Part shown: piece by piece, positions 1 to 5,745 of the stretch | How positions within the stretch are numbered: position 1 is the first letter of the stretch | Layout of the letters: each line of letters begins with the position of its first letter | From: Acetofilamentum sp. | GTDB taxonomy: Bacteria > Bacteroidota > Bacteroidia > Bacteroidales > JAFGXI01 | Reading direction: 5' to 3' | Assembly (NCBI GenBank): GCA_020720565.1 | Contig: DYOK01000121.1 | Coordinates: 1 to 5,745, forward strand | DNA length: 5,745 nt | The notes under the pieces: generated by a model | What the model was told of the DNA's origin: nothing | What the model saw: the letters and a program-made list of their open reading frames with translations, nothing else | Database searches by the model: none | Position numbers and translations under genes: made by a program

Positions 1-198
1 ATTTTTGAGAAGCCAATATTAGTAGGGATTTCACGTAAATCGATGATTTATAAAGTCTTAGATAGTGATCCTAACGAAATCTTAGCAGGAACAACAGCAG
101 CACATACCTTGGCTTTAATAAATGGTGCAGATATTCTGAGGGTTCACGATGTAAAAGAAGCCAAACAGGTTATAAAACTGATTTCGTATTTGAGTTAA
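1..198 (+). CDS. folP: Dihydropteroate synthase, C-terminal fragment (5' end outside window)
   Basis: The open frame runs in from the left edge and stops at TAA 196-198, giving the last 65 residues. Two signatures of dihydropteroate synthase are visible: GISRKSM (fragment residues 9-15), the pterin/phosphate-binding SRK segment, and LRVHDV (46-51), the final strand of the TIM barrel with its conserved Arg and His. Between them lies GTTAAHTLALINGAD, also typical of the family. The enzyme is cytosolic and condenses p-aminobenzoate with hydroxymethyl-dihydropterin diphosphate in folate synthesis. The gene is followed by its own terminator and has no functional link to the hydrogenase genes downstream. 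The identification is from recalled family motifs; the N-terminal three quarters cannot be seen. Confidence 0.9.
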   Translation: MFEKPILVGISRKSMIYKVLDSDPNEILAGTTAAHTLALINGADILRVHDVKEAKQVIKLISYLS

Positions 199-230
199 AA
201 CCTAAATACAACTTTCAACCATTATTATCG

Positions 231-259
231 AAACTACCTTTTTCCAGGTAGTTTTTTTT
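231..259 (+). terminator. Intrinsic terminator after folP
   Basis: An 8-bp perfect stem, AAACTACC (231-238) paired with GGTAGTTT (247-254), encloses an 8-nt loop and runs directly into a T tract (252-259). It lies 33 nt after the folP stop and separates folP from the hydrogenase operon. Confidence 0.85.
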
Positions 260-273
260 ATGTATTTATTAAT

Positions 274-291
274 ATGGTTATATATAACCAT
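274..291. promoter_or_regulatory. Perfect 18-bp palindrome, possible operator
   Basis: ATGGTTATATATAACCAT is identical to its reverse complement over all 18 bases. No T tract follows, and the only terminator-like signal nearby is the separate one at 231-259, so a DNA-binding site for a dimeric regulator is more likely than a terminator. It ends 129 nt upstream of hydC. The regulator is unknown; a cruciform or chance AT-rich symmetry remains possible, although the GGTT/AACC ends reduce the chance reading. Confidence 0.45.
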
Positions 292-328
292 TTATTGATA
301 AATTCGTTTAAATCGAACATTATGCACA

Positions 329-342
329 TTGATAATTATCAT
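329..342. promoter_or_regulatory. FNR/CRP-family-like box upstream of hydC
   Basis: TTGATAATTATCAT matches the classical FNR consensus TTGAT-N4-ATCAA at 9 of 10 defined positions. Its core, TGATAATTATCA (330-341), is a perfect 12-bp palindrome. An oxygen- or redox-responsive site would make sense before genes for an oxygen-sensitive hydrogenase. The consensus comes from Proteobacteria, so the identity of the binding protein in this organism is inference. Confidence 0.4.
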
Positions 343-420
343 ATTTAAAACCTACAAATGTCATGAAAATCAAAAAGCCCTCTCACCTACTTTTACATGG
401 TAACTTAATAACAAAAAATT

Positions 421-891
421 ATGGCTGAAATTGCTGAAATTATCAACGACAAAATTAAACATTTTGGAAGAGAGCGTGTGGCATTGCTCCCTATTTTGCA
501 AGGTATTGTTAAAGAAAAAAATTTCGTTAACAATCAAGACATGGTTCAAATAGCCGAGGCATTAGATATATCTGCTGCCGATGTGTTTGGAACCGCGTCG
601 TTCTACTCTTTTATAGACCATGTTGAACGTGGAAAATACGTGATAAGAGTATGCAAGTCAATAACTTGCGAAATGAAAGGTAAACACAAAGTTTTACAAG
701 CATTAGAAGATGAATTGCGAATAAAACTAGGAGAAACCACACACGACAAAAAGTTTTCTTTATTACAAAGTAACTGTCTTGGTTTGTGCGACCAGGGGCC
801 TGCAATGCTCATTAACGAGGAGGCTTATACGCATTTAAATCCCGTGAAAGTTCACGAAATTATTAACCATTTTAGAAACCTTTCAAAGTAA
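421..891 (+). CDS. hydC: NADH-linked [FeFe]-hydrogenase gamma subunit, NuoE-like thioredoxin-fold [2Fe-2S] protein
   Basis: A 156-residue protein of normal length for the NuoE/HydC family. It has a helical N-terminal part (about 1-65) followed by a thioredoxin-like [2Fe-2S] domain. The cluster ligands are clear: Cys78 and Cys83 (C-x4-C in VCKSITC) and Cys119 and Cys123 (C-x3-C in NCLGLC). In related enzymes this subunit docks on the NuoF-like subunit and takes part in electron transfer with the FMN/NADH site; it is cytosolic. The ATG at 421 is chosen because an upstream ATG near 397 reaches a stop within four codons. The gene is first in a tight operon, with 5 nt to hydB. It could be called nuoE, but the hydA gene two positions on and the absence of other complex I genes favour a hydrogenase subunit. 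Confidence 0.92.
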   Translation: MAEIAEIINDKIKHFGRERVALLPILQGIVKEKNFVNNQDMVQIAEALDISAADVFGTASFYSFIDHVERGKYVIRVCKSITCEMKGKHKVLQALEDELRIKLGETTHDKKFSLLQSNCLGLCDQGPAMLINEEAYTHLNPVKVHEIINHFRNLSK

Positions 892-896
892 GACTT

Positions 897-2060
897 ATGT
901 CAACAAAACAAGTAAATAGAGCCGATATTATATTCAGTCCCTACTCTGTAGCGCCTTATGAGATTTTAAGACTTTCGATGCAAAAAACCAAACCCGAAGT
1001 TATTGAAGAAATCACCGAATCGGGACTTAGAGGCCGTGGAGGAGCTGGTTTTCTTACAGGGCTAAAATGGAAGTTCTTCGCTAACACTGACGGCGACGAA
1101 AAATACATTATTTGTAATGCCGACGAAGGCGAGCCTGGAACATTTAAAGACCGTAAATTATTGGTCGAAGTACCAAGAAAAGTGATTTCTGGAATGGCCA
1201 TCGCAGCTTATGCTTGTAACGCCACCAAAGGTGTAATCTATTTAAGAGCAGAATATAACAACTTAATTCCTGCTTTAAAAAAAGAACTCGACATTTTTGA
1301 TGAGCATGCCAAAAAATTCGGTTTAAAATTCAAAATCGAAATTTTCAGCGGTGCTGGTGCATACGTTTGTGGAGAAGAAACTGCTCTTATCGAATCGATG
1401 GAAGGACAACGTGGTGAGCCAAGAAACAAACCACCTTTCCCAATCCAAAATGGTTATTTGGGCAAACCAACCTTAGTTAACAATGTCGAAACATTTGCTA
1501 CTGCTTCGATGGTTTGTCGTTATGGTGCATCTACCTACAAAACATATGGCACAAGTGACCAAAGAGGTTCAAAATTATTCTCAATTTCGGGCGACTCACC
1601 AAAAGAAGGTGTTTTTGAATTAGAATTAGGAATGAAAATCTCTGATTTTGTCGAAGAATTTGGCGATGGCGATACCAAAGCAGTTCAAGTAGGCGGAGTT
1701 GCCGGTTTCTGCATTCCGCGTAAACAATTCGAAACAGCAATTGTTGGCGAAGGCAATACTACAGGCGGTGCCACCATGATTTTTAACAGTACCCGCTCTA
1801 TGTACAATGTATTACATAATTATTTAGACTTTTTTGCCGAAGAATCTTGCGGACAATGTACACCTTGTAGAGTTGGAACACAACAACTACTTAAAGGAAT
1901 TGAAGCCGTTAAATCGGGTACAAAACCAGTTGAATACTTAGACGATTTGATTAAACTGAGCAAAACTATGCAAATTACTTCGAAATGCGGTTTAGGTCAA
2001 TCGGTTACCAATTCGTTCACTTCAATTGTACAGAATTTCAAAGAAGAAATGATTTACTAA
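897..2060 (+). CDS. hydB: NADH-linked [FeFe]-hydrogenase beta subunit, NuoF-like FMN/NAD(H)-binding flavoprotein
   Basis: A 387-residue NuoF-type subunit that exchanges electrons with NAD(H) through FMN. Visible signatures are LRGRGGAGF (44-52, nucleotide-binding glycine loop), NADEGEPGT (74-82), GAGAYVCGEETAL (152-164, FMN/NADH region), and the C-terminal [4Fe-4S] ligands Cys318, Cys321 and Cys324 (SCGQCTPCR) with Cys364 (SKCGLGQ). The protein begins almost directly at the NuoF core and ends about 23 residues after Cys364. It therefore lacks both the N-terminal thioredoxin-like [2Fe-2S] domain and the C-terminal two-[4Fe-4S] ferredoxin domain known from larger HydB proteins such as that of Thermotoga maritima. 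No frameshift or remnant of these domains is seen in the flanking 5-nt and 45-nt gaps, so the short form looks native. It is co-transcribed with hydC and hydA. Confidence 0.92.
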   Translation: MSTKQVNRADIIFSPYSVAPYEILRLSMQKTKPEVIEEITESGLRGRGGAGFLTGLKWKFFANTDGDEKYIICNADEGEPGTFKDRKLLVEVPRKVISGMAIAAYACNATKGVIYLRAEYNNLIPALKKELDIFDEHAKKFGLKFKIEIFSGAGAYVCGEETALIESMEGQRGEPRNKPPFPIQNGYLGKPTLVNNVETFATASMVCRYGASTYKTYGTSDQRGSKLFSISGDSPKEGVFELELGMKISDFVEEFGDGDTKAVQVGGVAGFCIPRKQFETAIVGEGNTTGGATMIFNSTRSMYNVLHNYLDFFAEESCGQCTPCRVGTQQLLKGIEAVKSGTKPVEYLDDLIKLSKTMQITSKCGLGQSVTNSFTSIVQNFKEEMIY

Positions 2061-2105
2061 ATCAAAGCAGTAGAAATTCAATCATTAACAAAAAAAGTTA
2101 TAATT

Positions 2106-3890
2106 ATGTCAAATATCACATTAACCATAGACGGCCAAACCATAGAAGTTCCCAAAGGAATCACCATATTGGAAGCTGCCAAAAAAATAAATGTAAAAAT
2201 CCCCACCCTTTGTCATCACGAAGATTTATGCGTTGCTGGTAATTGTCGCGTTTGCGTGGTCGAAGTAAAAGGAAAACATCGATTAGAAGCCTCTTGTGCC
2301 GTACCAGCTGAACAAGGAATGGAAATTCTTACCAATTCTGCCAAAGTACGTATTGCCCGCCAAGATATTGTTTCGCTTTTAGTTTCGGAACATAACACCC
2401 AATGTACCACTTGTTATAGAAATACCAACTGCGAATTGCAAGATTTGGCAGCTGAATATAATGTAGATGGAAACCGTTTCTTGAGTGTTCTAAAACCCAA
2501 CATTAAAATTGATAAATCGAGCTGGTCTATCGAAAAAGACGACAGTAAATGTATTCGTTGTCAACGATGCGTAAGAACTTGCGCCGAGTTACAACACGTG
2601 AATGCGCTTACTGCTTCGCACAAAGGACACGAAATGAAAATTTCTACCTTTATGGACTTGCCATTTAACGAAGTAGTATGTACCAATTGTGGACAATGTG
2701 TTAACCGCTGCCCAACTGGTGCTTTAACAGAACGTCGTTATTTCGATCAAGTATGGGAAGCTATTGGTGACCCAACCAAGCACGTGGTAATGAATACAGC
2801 ACCATCGGTACGTGTAGCATTAGGCGAAATGTTAGGTTACGAAGTAGGTACTAGAGTAACTGGCAAAATGGTTACAGCCATGCGAAAATTAGGTGTCGAT
2901 TCTGTTTTGGATACCGATTTCTCTGCCGACTTAACCATTATCGAAGAAGGTAACGAATTATTGACCCGATTGAAAAAAGTTTTAGTCGATGGCGATAAAT
3001 CGGTTAAACTTCCAATGATTACATCATGCTCTCCAGGTTGGGTAAAATTTATCGAACACATGTTCCCAAATCATTTAGGACATCTTTCGACTTGTAAATC
3101 GCCACAACAAATGTTTGGTGCATTGACCAAAACATATTATGCCGAGCAAAAAGGCATCGATCCTAAAGATATCGTAAGTGTAGCTATTATGCCTTGTGCA
3201 GCCAAAAAATACGAAGCCAATCGACCCGAAATGAATGCCAGTGGATATCGTGATATCGATGCCGGATTAACTACACGTGAATTTGGATTGATGATTAAAC
3301 AAGCAGGCTTAGACTTTAAGAACCTACCCGATTCTGATTTCGACAGCATTATGGGACAATCGACCGGTGCAGGCGTTATTTTCGGTGCAACAGGTGGTGT
3401 AATGGAAGCCGCTTTAAGAACCGCTTATGCCGTAGTAACAGGCCGTAGTGTACCTTTCGAAAATCTTAATATTACAGCTGTTCGTGGAACCGAAGGCGTA
3501 AGATCTGCCAGCATTAAAGTGGAAGGTTGTTTACCCGAATGGAAATTCTTGGAAGGCGCTGTATTAAATGTAGCCGTGGCTCATGGATTGAAAAATGCAC
3601 GTGTAATTATGGACGAAATTGCAGCCGGAAAATCGACTTATCACTTTATCGAAGTGATGGGTTGCCCAGGTGGATGTATCGGTGGTGGTGGACAACCTAT
3701 CCCAACCAATGCCGAAATACGTGCCAAACGTACTAAGGCTATTTACGAAGAAGATATGTCTAAACCAATACGTATGTCTCACGAGAACCCTGAAATTACC
3801 AAGATATACGAGGAGTTCCTTGGCAAACCACTCGGACATAAATCGCACGAGTTATTACATACACATTATCAAAAACGTCATAGACATTAG
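2106..3890 (+). CDS. hydA: [FeFe]-hydrogenase catalytic alpha subunit (H-cluster protein)
   Basis: A 594-residue modular hydrogenase interconverting H+ and H2. Domains in order are: plant-type [2Fe-2S] (Cys36, Cys47, Cys50, Cys64); His-Cys [4Fe-4S] (His96, Cys100, Cys103, Cys109); two [4Fe-4S] sites (Cys149, 152, 155, 159 and Cys192, 195, 198, 202); the H-cluster domain (about 225-530); and the small-subunit-like tail (about 533-590). Its three loops are TSCSPGW (306-312), MPCAAKKYE (362-370) and EVMGCPGGCIGGGGQP (516-531). Lys367, Met518, Ser328, Glu281 and Glu284 match active-site and proton-path positions known from Clostridium CpI. The odd point is L1: CpI has two adjacent cysteines, and here the second is Ser309. 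HELLHTHY (581-588) in the His-rich tail is family-typical. The gene follows hydB by 45 nt and ends the operon before a strong terminator. A cytosolic location is likely, as no signal peptide is present. Confidence 0.96.
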   Translation: MSNITLTIDGQTIEVPKGITILEAAKKINVKIPTLCHHEDLCVAGNCRVCVVEVKGKHRLEASCAVPAEQGMEILTNSAKVRIARQDIVSLLVSEHNTQCTTCYRNTNCELQDLAAEYNVDGNRFLSVLKPNIKIDKSSWSIEKDDSKCIRCQRCVRTCAELQHVNALTASHKGHEMKISTFMDLPFNEVVCTNCGQCVNRCPTGALTERRYFDQVWEAIGDPTKHVVMNTAPSVRVALGEMLGYEVGTRVTGKMVTAMRKLGVDSVLDTDFSADLTIIEEGNELLTRLKKVLVDGDKSVKLPMITSCSPGWVKFIEHMFPNHLGHLSTCKSPQQMFGALTKTYYAEQKGIDPKDIVSVAIMPCAAKKYEANRPEMNASGYRDIDAGLTTREFGLMIKQAGLDFKNLPDSDFDSIMGQSTGAGVIFGATGGVMEAALRTAYAVVTGRSVPFENLNITAVRGTEGVRSASIKVEGCLPEWKFLEGAVLNVAVAHGLKNARVIMDEIAAGKSTYHFIEVMGCPGGCIGGGGQPIPTNAEIRAKRTKAIYEEDMSKPIRMSHENPEITKIYEEFLGKPLGHKSHELLHTHYQKRHRH

Positions 3891-3899
3891 CAGTTAGTT

Positions 3900-3941
3900 A
3901 ACTTGGGTGGTTGGAATATTCCAACTACCCGAGTTTATTTT
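3900..3941 (+). terminator. Long hairpin terminator after hydA
   Basis: Bases 3900-3935 fold on themselves over the whole 36 nt around the centre of TTGGAATATTCCAA. The only non-Watson-Crick positions are two pairs (3904/3931 and 3909/3926) that become U-G and G-U wobbles in the plus-strand RNA. On the opposite strand the same positions would be A/C mismatches, so the structure is tuned for rightward transcription. It is followed by TATTTTA, a modest T-rich tail. It begins 10 nt after the hydA stop and separates hydA from the regulator gene. Confidence 0.8.
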
Positions 3942-3970
3942 ATATTCACCTAATCTTCGAGTAATCACTT

Positions 3971-4234
3971 ATGGAAAAGGATAAGATTATTGCTTCGGCA
4001 CTCATTACTATCGAAAAACAGAGCCCTAGCATTAAAGCATTGAACCAAATTTTAGGCGACTTTTCAACAGAAATCATCGCTCGTCAGGGGCTTTCTCTGC
4101 CTCATAAATCAATCAATATTATATCTCTTATCATCGAATCTGAAGTGAATACAATCAACAGCTTGGCCGGAAAAGTCGGCAAACTGAGTGATGTGCACAT
4201 TAAACTATTGATAGATAATAAACTAAAGATATAA
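3971..4234 (+). CDS. TM1266-type iron-only hydrogenase system putative regulator (small ACT-like protein)
   Basis: An 87-residue protein resembling the small family named after Thermotoga maritima TM1266, annotated as 'iron-only hydrogenase system regulator' and related in fold to ACT/NikR C-terminal domains. The visible pattern is beta-alpha-beta-like: a first strand (IIASALITIE, 6-15), a helix (SIKALNQILGDFSTEII, 20-36), a basic turn with HKSINIISLIIES (45-57), then a helix from VNTINSLAGKVGKLSDVHIKLL (59-80). No DNA-binding helix-turn-helix is seen, so 'regulator' is a family label and not proven here. The gene lies 80 nt after hydA, beyond a terminator, and 56 nt before hydG. This matches the usual neighbourhood of the family next to hydrogenase maturation genes. 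The ATG at 3971 is the only sensible start. Recognition is by recalled sequence pattern, supported by context. Confidence 0.8.
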   Translation: MEKDKIIASALITIEKQSPSIKALNQILGDFSTEIIARQGLSLPHKSINIISLIIESEVNTINSLAGKVGKLSDVHIKLLIDNKLKI

Positions 4235-4237
4235 TCT

Positions 4238-4273
4238 GACCAAAATTATTTGAAAGAATATACATTTTTGGTC
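4238..4273 (+). repeat. Inverted repeat between regulator gene and hydG
   Basis: GACCAAAA (4238-4245) and TTTTGGTC (4266-4273) are perfect 8-bp inverted arms separated by 20 nt. The right arm ends 17 nt before the hydG ATG and begins no T tract, so it is a poor terminator. It could be an RNA stem in the hydG leader or a two-half-site operator. Function is unknown. Confidence 0.4.
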
Positions 4274-4290
4274 GCAACCATTTGATTGAA

Positions 4291-5718
4291 ATGAAATTTA
4301 CACCAGAAACTTACAGTATTCCCGATAGACCGGGAGAACCTTTTATCGATGCCAATGAAATTTGGAATTACATCGAAACTGCCGATTCAACAGCCGAAAA
4401 TGTCCATCGCGTTATCGAAAAAGCCCTCAATAAAAATCGACTGACCTTAGCGGAAACTGCTATTTTAATTGGAGCCAAATCGCCCGAATTGGTTAAAGCC
4501 ATTAAAGATGGGGCTCGTCAGCTCAAAGAAAAAGTTTATGGGAACAGGATTGTGCTCTTCGCTCCTCTTTACATTGGTAACAAATGTTCAAATAACTGTC
4601 TGTATTGTGGATTCCGATCGACCAATACCGAAGCGGTACGCATGACATTAGAAGATGAGCAAATAATAAAAGAAGTCGAAGCATTGGAAGATAATGGCCA
4701 AAAACGTTTGATATTGGTTTATGGCGAACATCGCGATTACGACGCTGATTATATTGCACACACAGTTAAATTGGCTTACTCTGTTAAAAGAGGACATGGC
4801 GAAATTCGACGCGTTAATATCAATGCAGCACCTCTAACTAACGAAGGATTTGCCAAAGTTAAAGAAGCCGGAATTGGAACCTATCAGATTTTTCAAGAAA
4901 CGTATCATCCCGAAACCTATAAAAAATATCATCTTTCAGGTAAAAAAGCAGATTTTAACTATCGCCTAAGCTCACTCGACAGAGCACAAGATATGGGTTT
5001 GGACGATGTGGGCATTGGGGCACTATTTGGCTTGTACGATTGGCGTTACGAAGTGATGGCCTTGGTTCGACACACCAACCATTTGGAAGCTTGCTATAAT
5101 GTGGGGCCACATACCATTTCGTTCCCAAGGATTCAAGACGCCTCGTTGTTAAATGTCGATTCACAACACTTTGTAAATGATGACGATTTTGCCAAATTGA
5201 TCGCTATTTTACGTTTAGCCGTTCCATATACTGGAATGATTCTCACCGCACGAGAAAGTGCACGAATAAGAAGCGAAGTGATTCATTTTGGTGTGTCGCA
5301 AATTGACGGTGGTACAAAACTAGAATTGGGAAGCTATTCTGCAAATTTGAACGAAAAACAAGATTTGAACAAAGAACAGTTTAAGGTCAACGATAACCGA
5401 TCACTTAACGAGATTATTGACGAACTGCTCGACGACAATATGCTTCCATCTTTTTGCACGGCTTGTTACCGTTTAGGCAGAACCGGCGAACATTTTATGG
5501 AATTTTCAGTTCCCGGATTTATCAAAAACAAATGTACACCAAATGCGATACTCACACTTACCGAATACATTGTAGATTACGCACCAAACGACACTTCGCA
5601 CAAAGGATGGAAAGTCATCGAAAAGAACTTGAACGATTTACAAAATGACGATATGAAACAATCTGTTCTTCAAAGAATTGAACAAATTAAACAAGGCAAA
5701 AGAGACCTGTATTATTGA
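4291..5718 (+). CDS. hydG: [FeFe]-hydrogenase H-cluster maturase HydG (radical SAM tyrosine lyase)
   Basis: A 475-residue protein of the usual HydG length. It cleaves tyrosine with S-adenosylmethionine, giving p-cresol and the CO and CN- ligands carried on an Fe-cysteine synthon for the H-cluster. The radical-SAM cluster motif is C-x3-C-x2-C at Cys99, Cys103 and Cys106 (CSNNCLYCG). The HydG-specific C-terminal auxiliary cluster motif C-x2-C-x22-C is exact at Cys389, Cys392 and Cys415. This distinguishes it from the related tyrosine lyase ThiH and from HydE. The start is set at ATG 4291; an in-frame TTG at 4282 would add only three residues and is less likely. No Shine-Dalgarno sequence is evident. 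It is probably co-transcribed with the regulator gene 56 nt upstream. HydE and HydF, its partners, are not in the window. The stop is TGA at 5716-5718. Confidence 0.96.
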   Translation: MKFTPETYSIPDRPGEPFIDANEIWNYIETADSTAENVHRVIEKALNKNRLTLAETAILIGAKSPELVKAIKDGARQLKEKVYGNRIVLFAPLYIGNKCSNNCLYCGFRSTNTEAVRMTLEDEQIIKEVEALEDNGQKRLILVYGEHRDYDADYIAHTVKLAYSVKRGHGEIRRVNINAAPLTNEGFAKVKEAGIGTYQIFQETYHPETYKKYHLSGKKADFNYRLSSLDRAQDMGLDDVGIGALFGLYDWRYEVMALVRHTNHLEACYNVGPHTISFPRIQDASLLNVDSQHFVNDDDFAKLIAILRLAVPYTGMILTARESARIRSEVIHFGVSQIDGGTKLELGSYSANLNEKQDLNKEQFKVNDNRSLNEIIDELLDDNMLPSFCTACYRLGRTGEHFMEFSVPGFIKNKCTPNAILTLTEYIVDYAPNDTSHKGWKVIEKNLNDLQNDDMKQSVLQRIEQIKQGKRDLYY

Positions 5719-5745
5719 TGAATTTTGAATTATGAATTATGAATT
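5719..5745. repeat. Tandem AT-rich heptamer repeat at right edge
   Basis: Directly after the hydG stop lie almost four copies of a 7-base unit, TGAATTT followed by TGAATTA twice and a partial TGAATT that runs off the window edge. The array probably continues beyond position 5745, so its full length is unknown. It resembles the short heptanucleotide repeats found between genes in several bacterial groups. No function can be assigned. Confidence 0.6.

Larger units (their letters stand above)
260..420 (+). promoter_or_regulatory. Non-coding leader of the hydrogenase operon; probable promoter region
   Basis: This 161-nt AT-rich stretch lies between the folP terminator and hydC and must hold the hydrogenase promoter if the operon has its own. 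It contains two palindromes (listed separately). No Bacteroidota-type promoter (TTTG around -33, TAnnTTTG around -7) is convincing. The nearest -7-like match is TACTTTTA at 388-395, without a good -33 partner. A sigma70-like TTGATA (329-334), 18-nt spacer, TACAAA (353-358) arrangement also exists but may be chance in such AT-rich DNA. No ribosome-binding site is seen before the ATG at 421; the leader there is A-rich. Confidence 0.5.

Noticed and set aside
274..291. Palindrome as a second terminator for folP
   Set aside because: No T tract follows it, and a good terminator already lies at 231-259.
303..317. Third inverted repeat, TTCG...CGAA
   Set aside because: The arms are only four bases with a mismatched inner pair; expected by chance in this leader.
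421..2060. Respiratory complex I fragment (nuoE-nuoF)
   Set aside because: The two proteins have NuoE and NuoF folds, but the next gene is an [FeFe]-hydrogenase catalytic subunit and no other nuo genes are present; this is the standard multimeric hydrogenase arrangement.
3564..3848. Minus-strand open frame of 94 codons opposite the hydA 3' end
   Set aside because: It lies wholly inside hydA, has no recognisable domain and reads as low-quality sequence rich in Trp, Phe and His; other antisense frames in the window are the same kind of shadow.
3838..3887. His-rich C-terminus of HydA as a special metal-binding extension
   Set aside because: The HELLHTHY segment is ordinary for the small-subunit-like tail of this hydrogenase family; only the last few residues (RHRH) go beyond it.
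4282..4290. TTG start for hydG at 4282
   Set aside because: It would add only three residues before the ATG at 4291, which gives the normal HydG beginning; no ribosome-binding site favours the TTG.
5719..5745. CRISPR array or attachment site
   Set aside because: The units are only seven bases, contiguous and without spacers; no cas, integrase or tRNA gene is nearby.
1..5745. A wholly undescribed system in the window
   Set aside because: Every gene falls in a known family and the set is the expected hydrogenase structural, accessory and maturation neighbourhood; the unusual points are variations within it.

Overview
This AT-rich window most likely comes from an anaerobic or fermentative member of the Bacteroidota. 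The genes start behind A-rich leaders with no clear Shine-Dalgarno sequence, and the proteins resemble those of Bacteroidales-type anaerobes. The assignment rests on style and gene content, not on a marker gene.

Layout: (1) 1-198 is the 3' end of folP (dihydropteroate synthase), closed by an intrinsic terminator at 231-259. (2) 260-420 is a non-coding leader with two perfect palindromes, an 18-bp one at 274-291 and a 12-bp one at 330-341; the second lies within an FNR/CRP-like box. (3) 421-3890 holds three co-directional genes for the subunits of a multimeric NAD(H)-linked [FeFe]-hydrogenase: hydC (NuoE-like), hydB (NuoF-like) and hydA (catalytic H-cluster subunit). A long hairpin terminator follows at 3900-3941. 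(4) 3971-4234 encodes a small TM1266-type 'iron-only hydrogenase system regulator'. (5) 4291-5718 encodes HydG, the radical-SAM tyrosine lyase that supplies CO and CN- for the H-cluster. An inverted repeat lies between the regulator gene and hydG, and the window ends in an AT-rich heptamer repeat.

Together these genes encode a soluble hydrogenase that couples NAD(H), and possibly ferredoxin, to H2, plus one of its maturases and a small accessory regulator. HydE and HydF are also needed for maturation and are not in the window. All coding regions are intact and all genes are on the plus strand.

This is a recognisable system, not a new one. The points most worth checking are: an L1 motif in HydA that reads TSCSP, placing Ser309 where spacing predicts a cubane-ligand cysteine; a short HydB lacking both accessory Fe-S domains found in the classic bifurcating enzyme; and the palindromic sites upstream of the operon.
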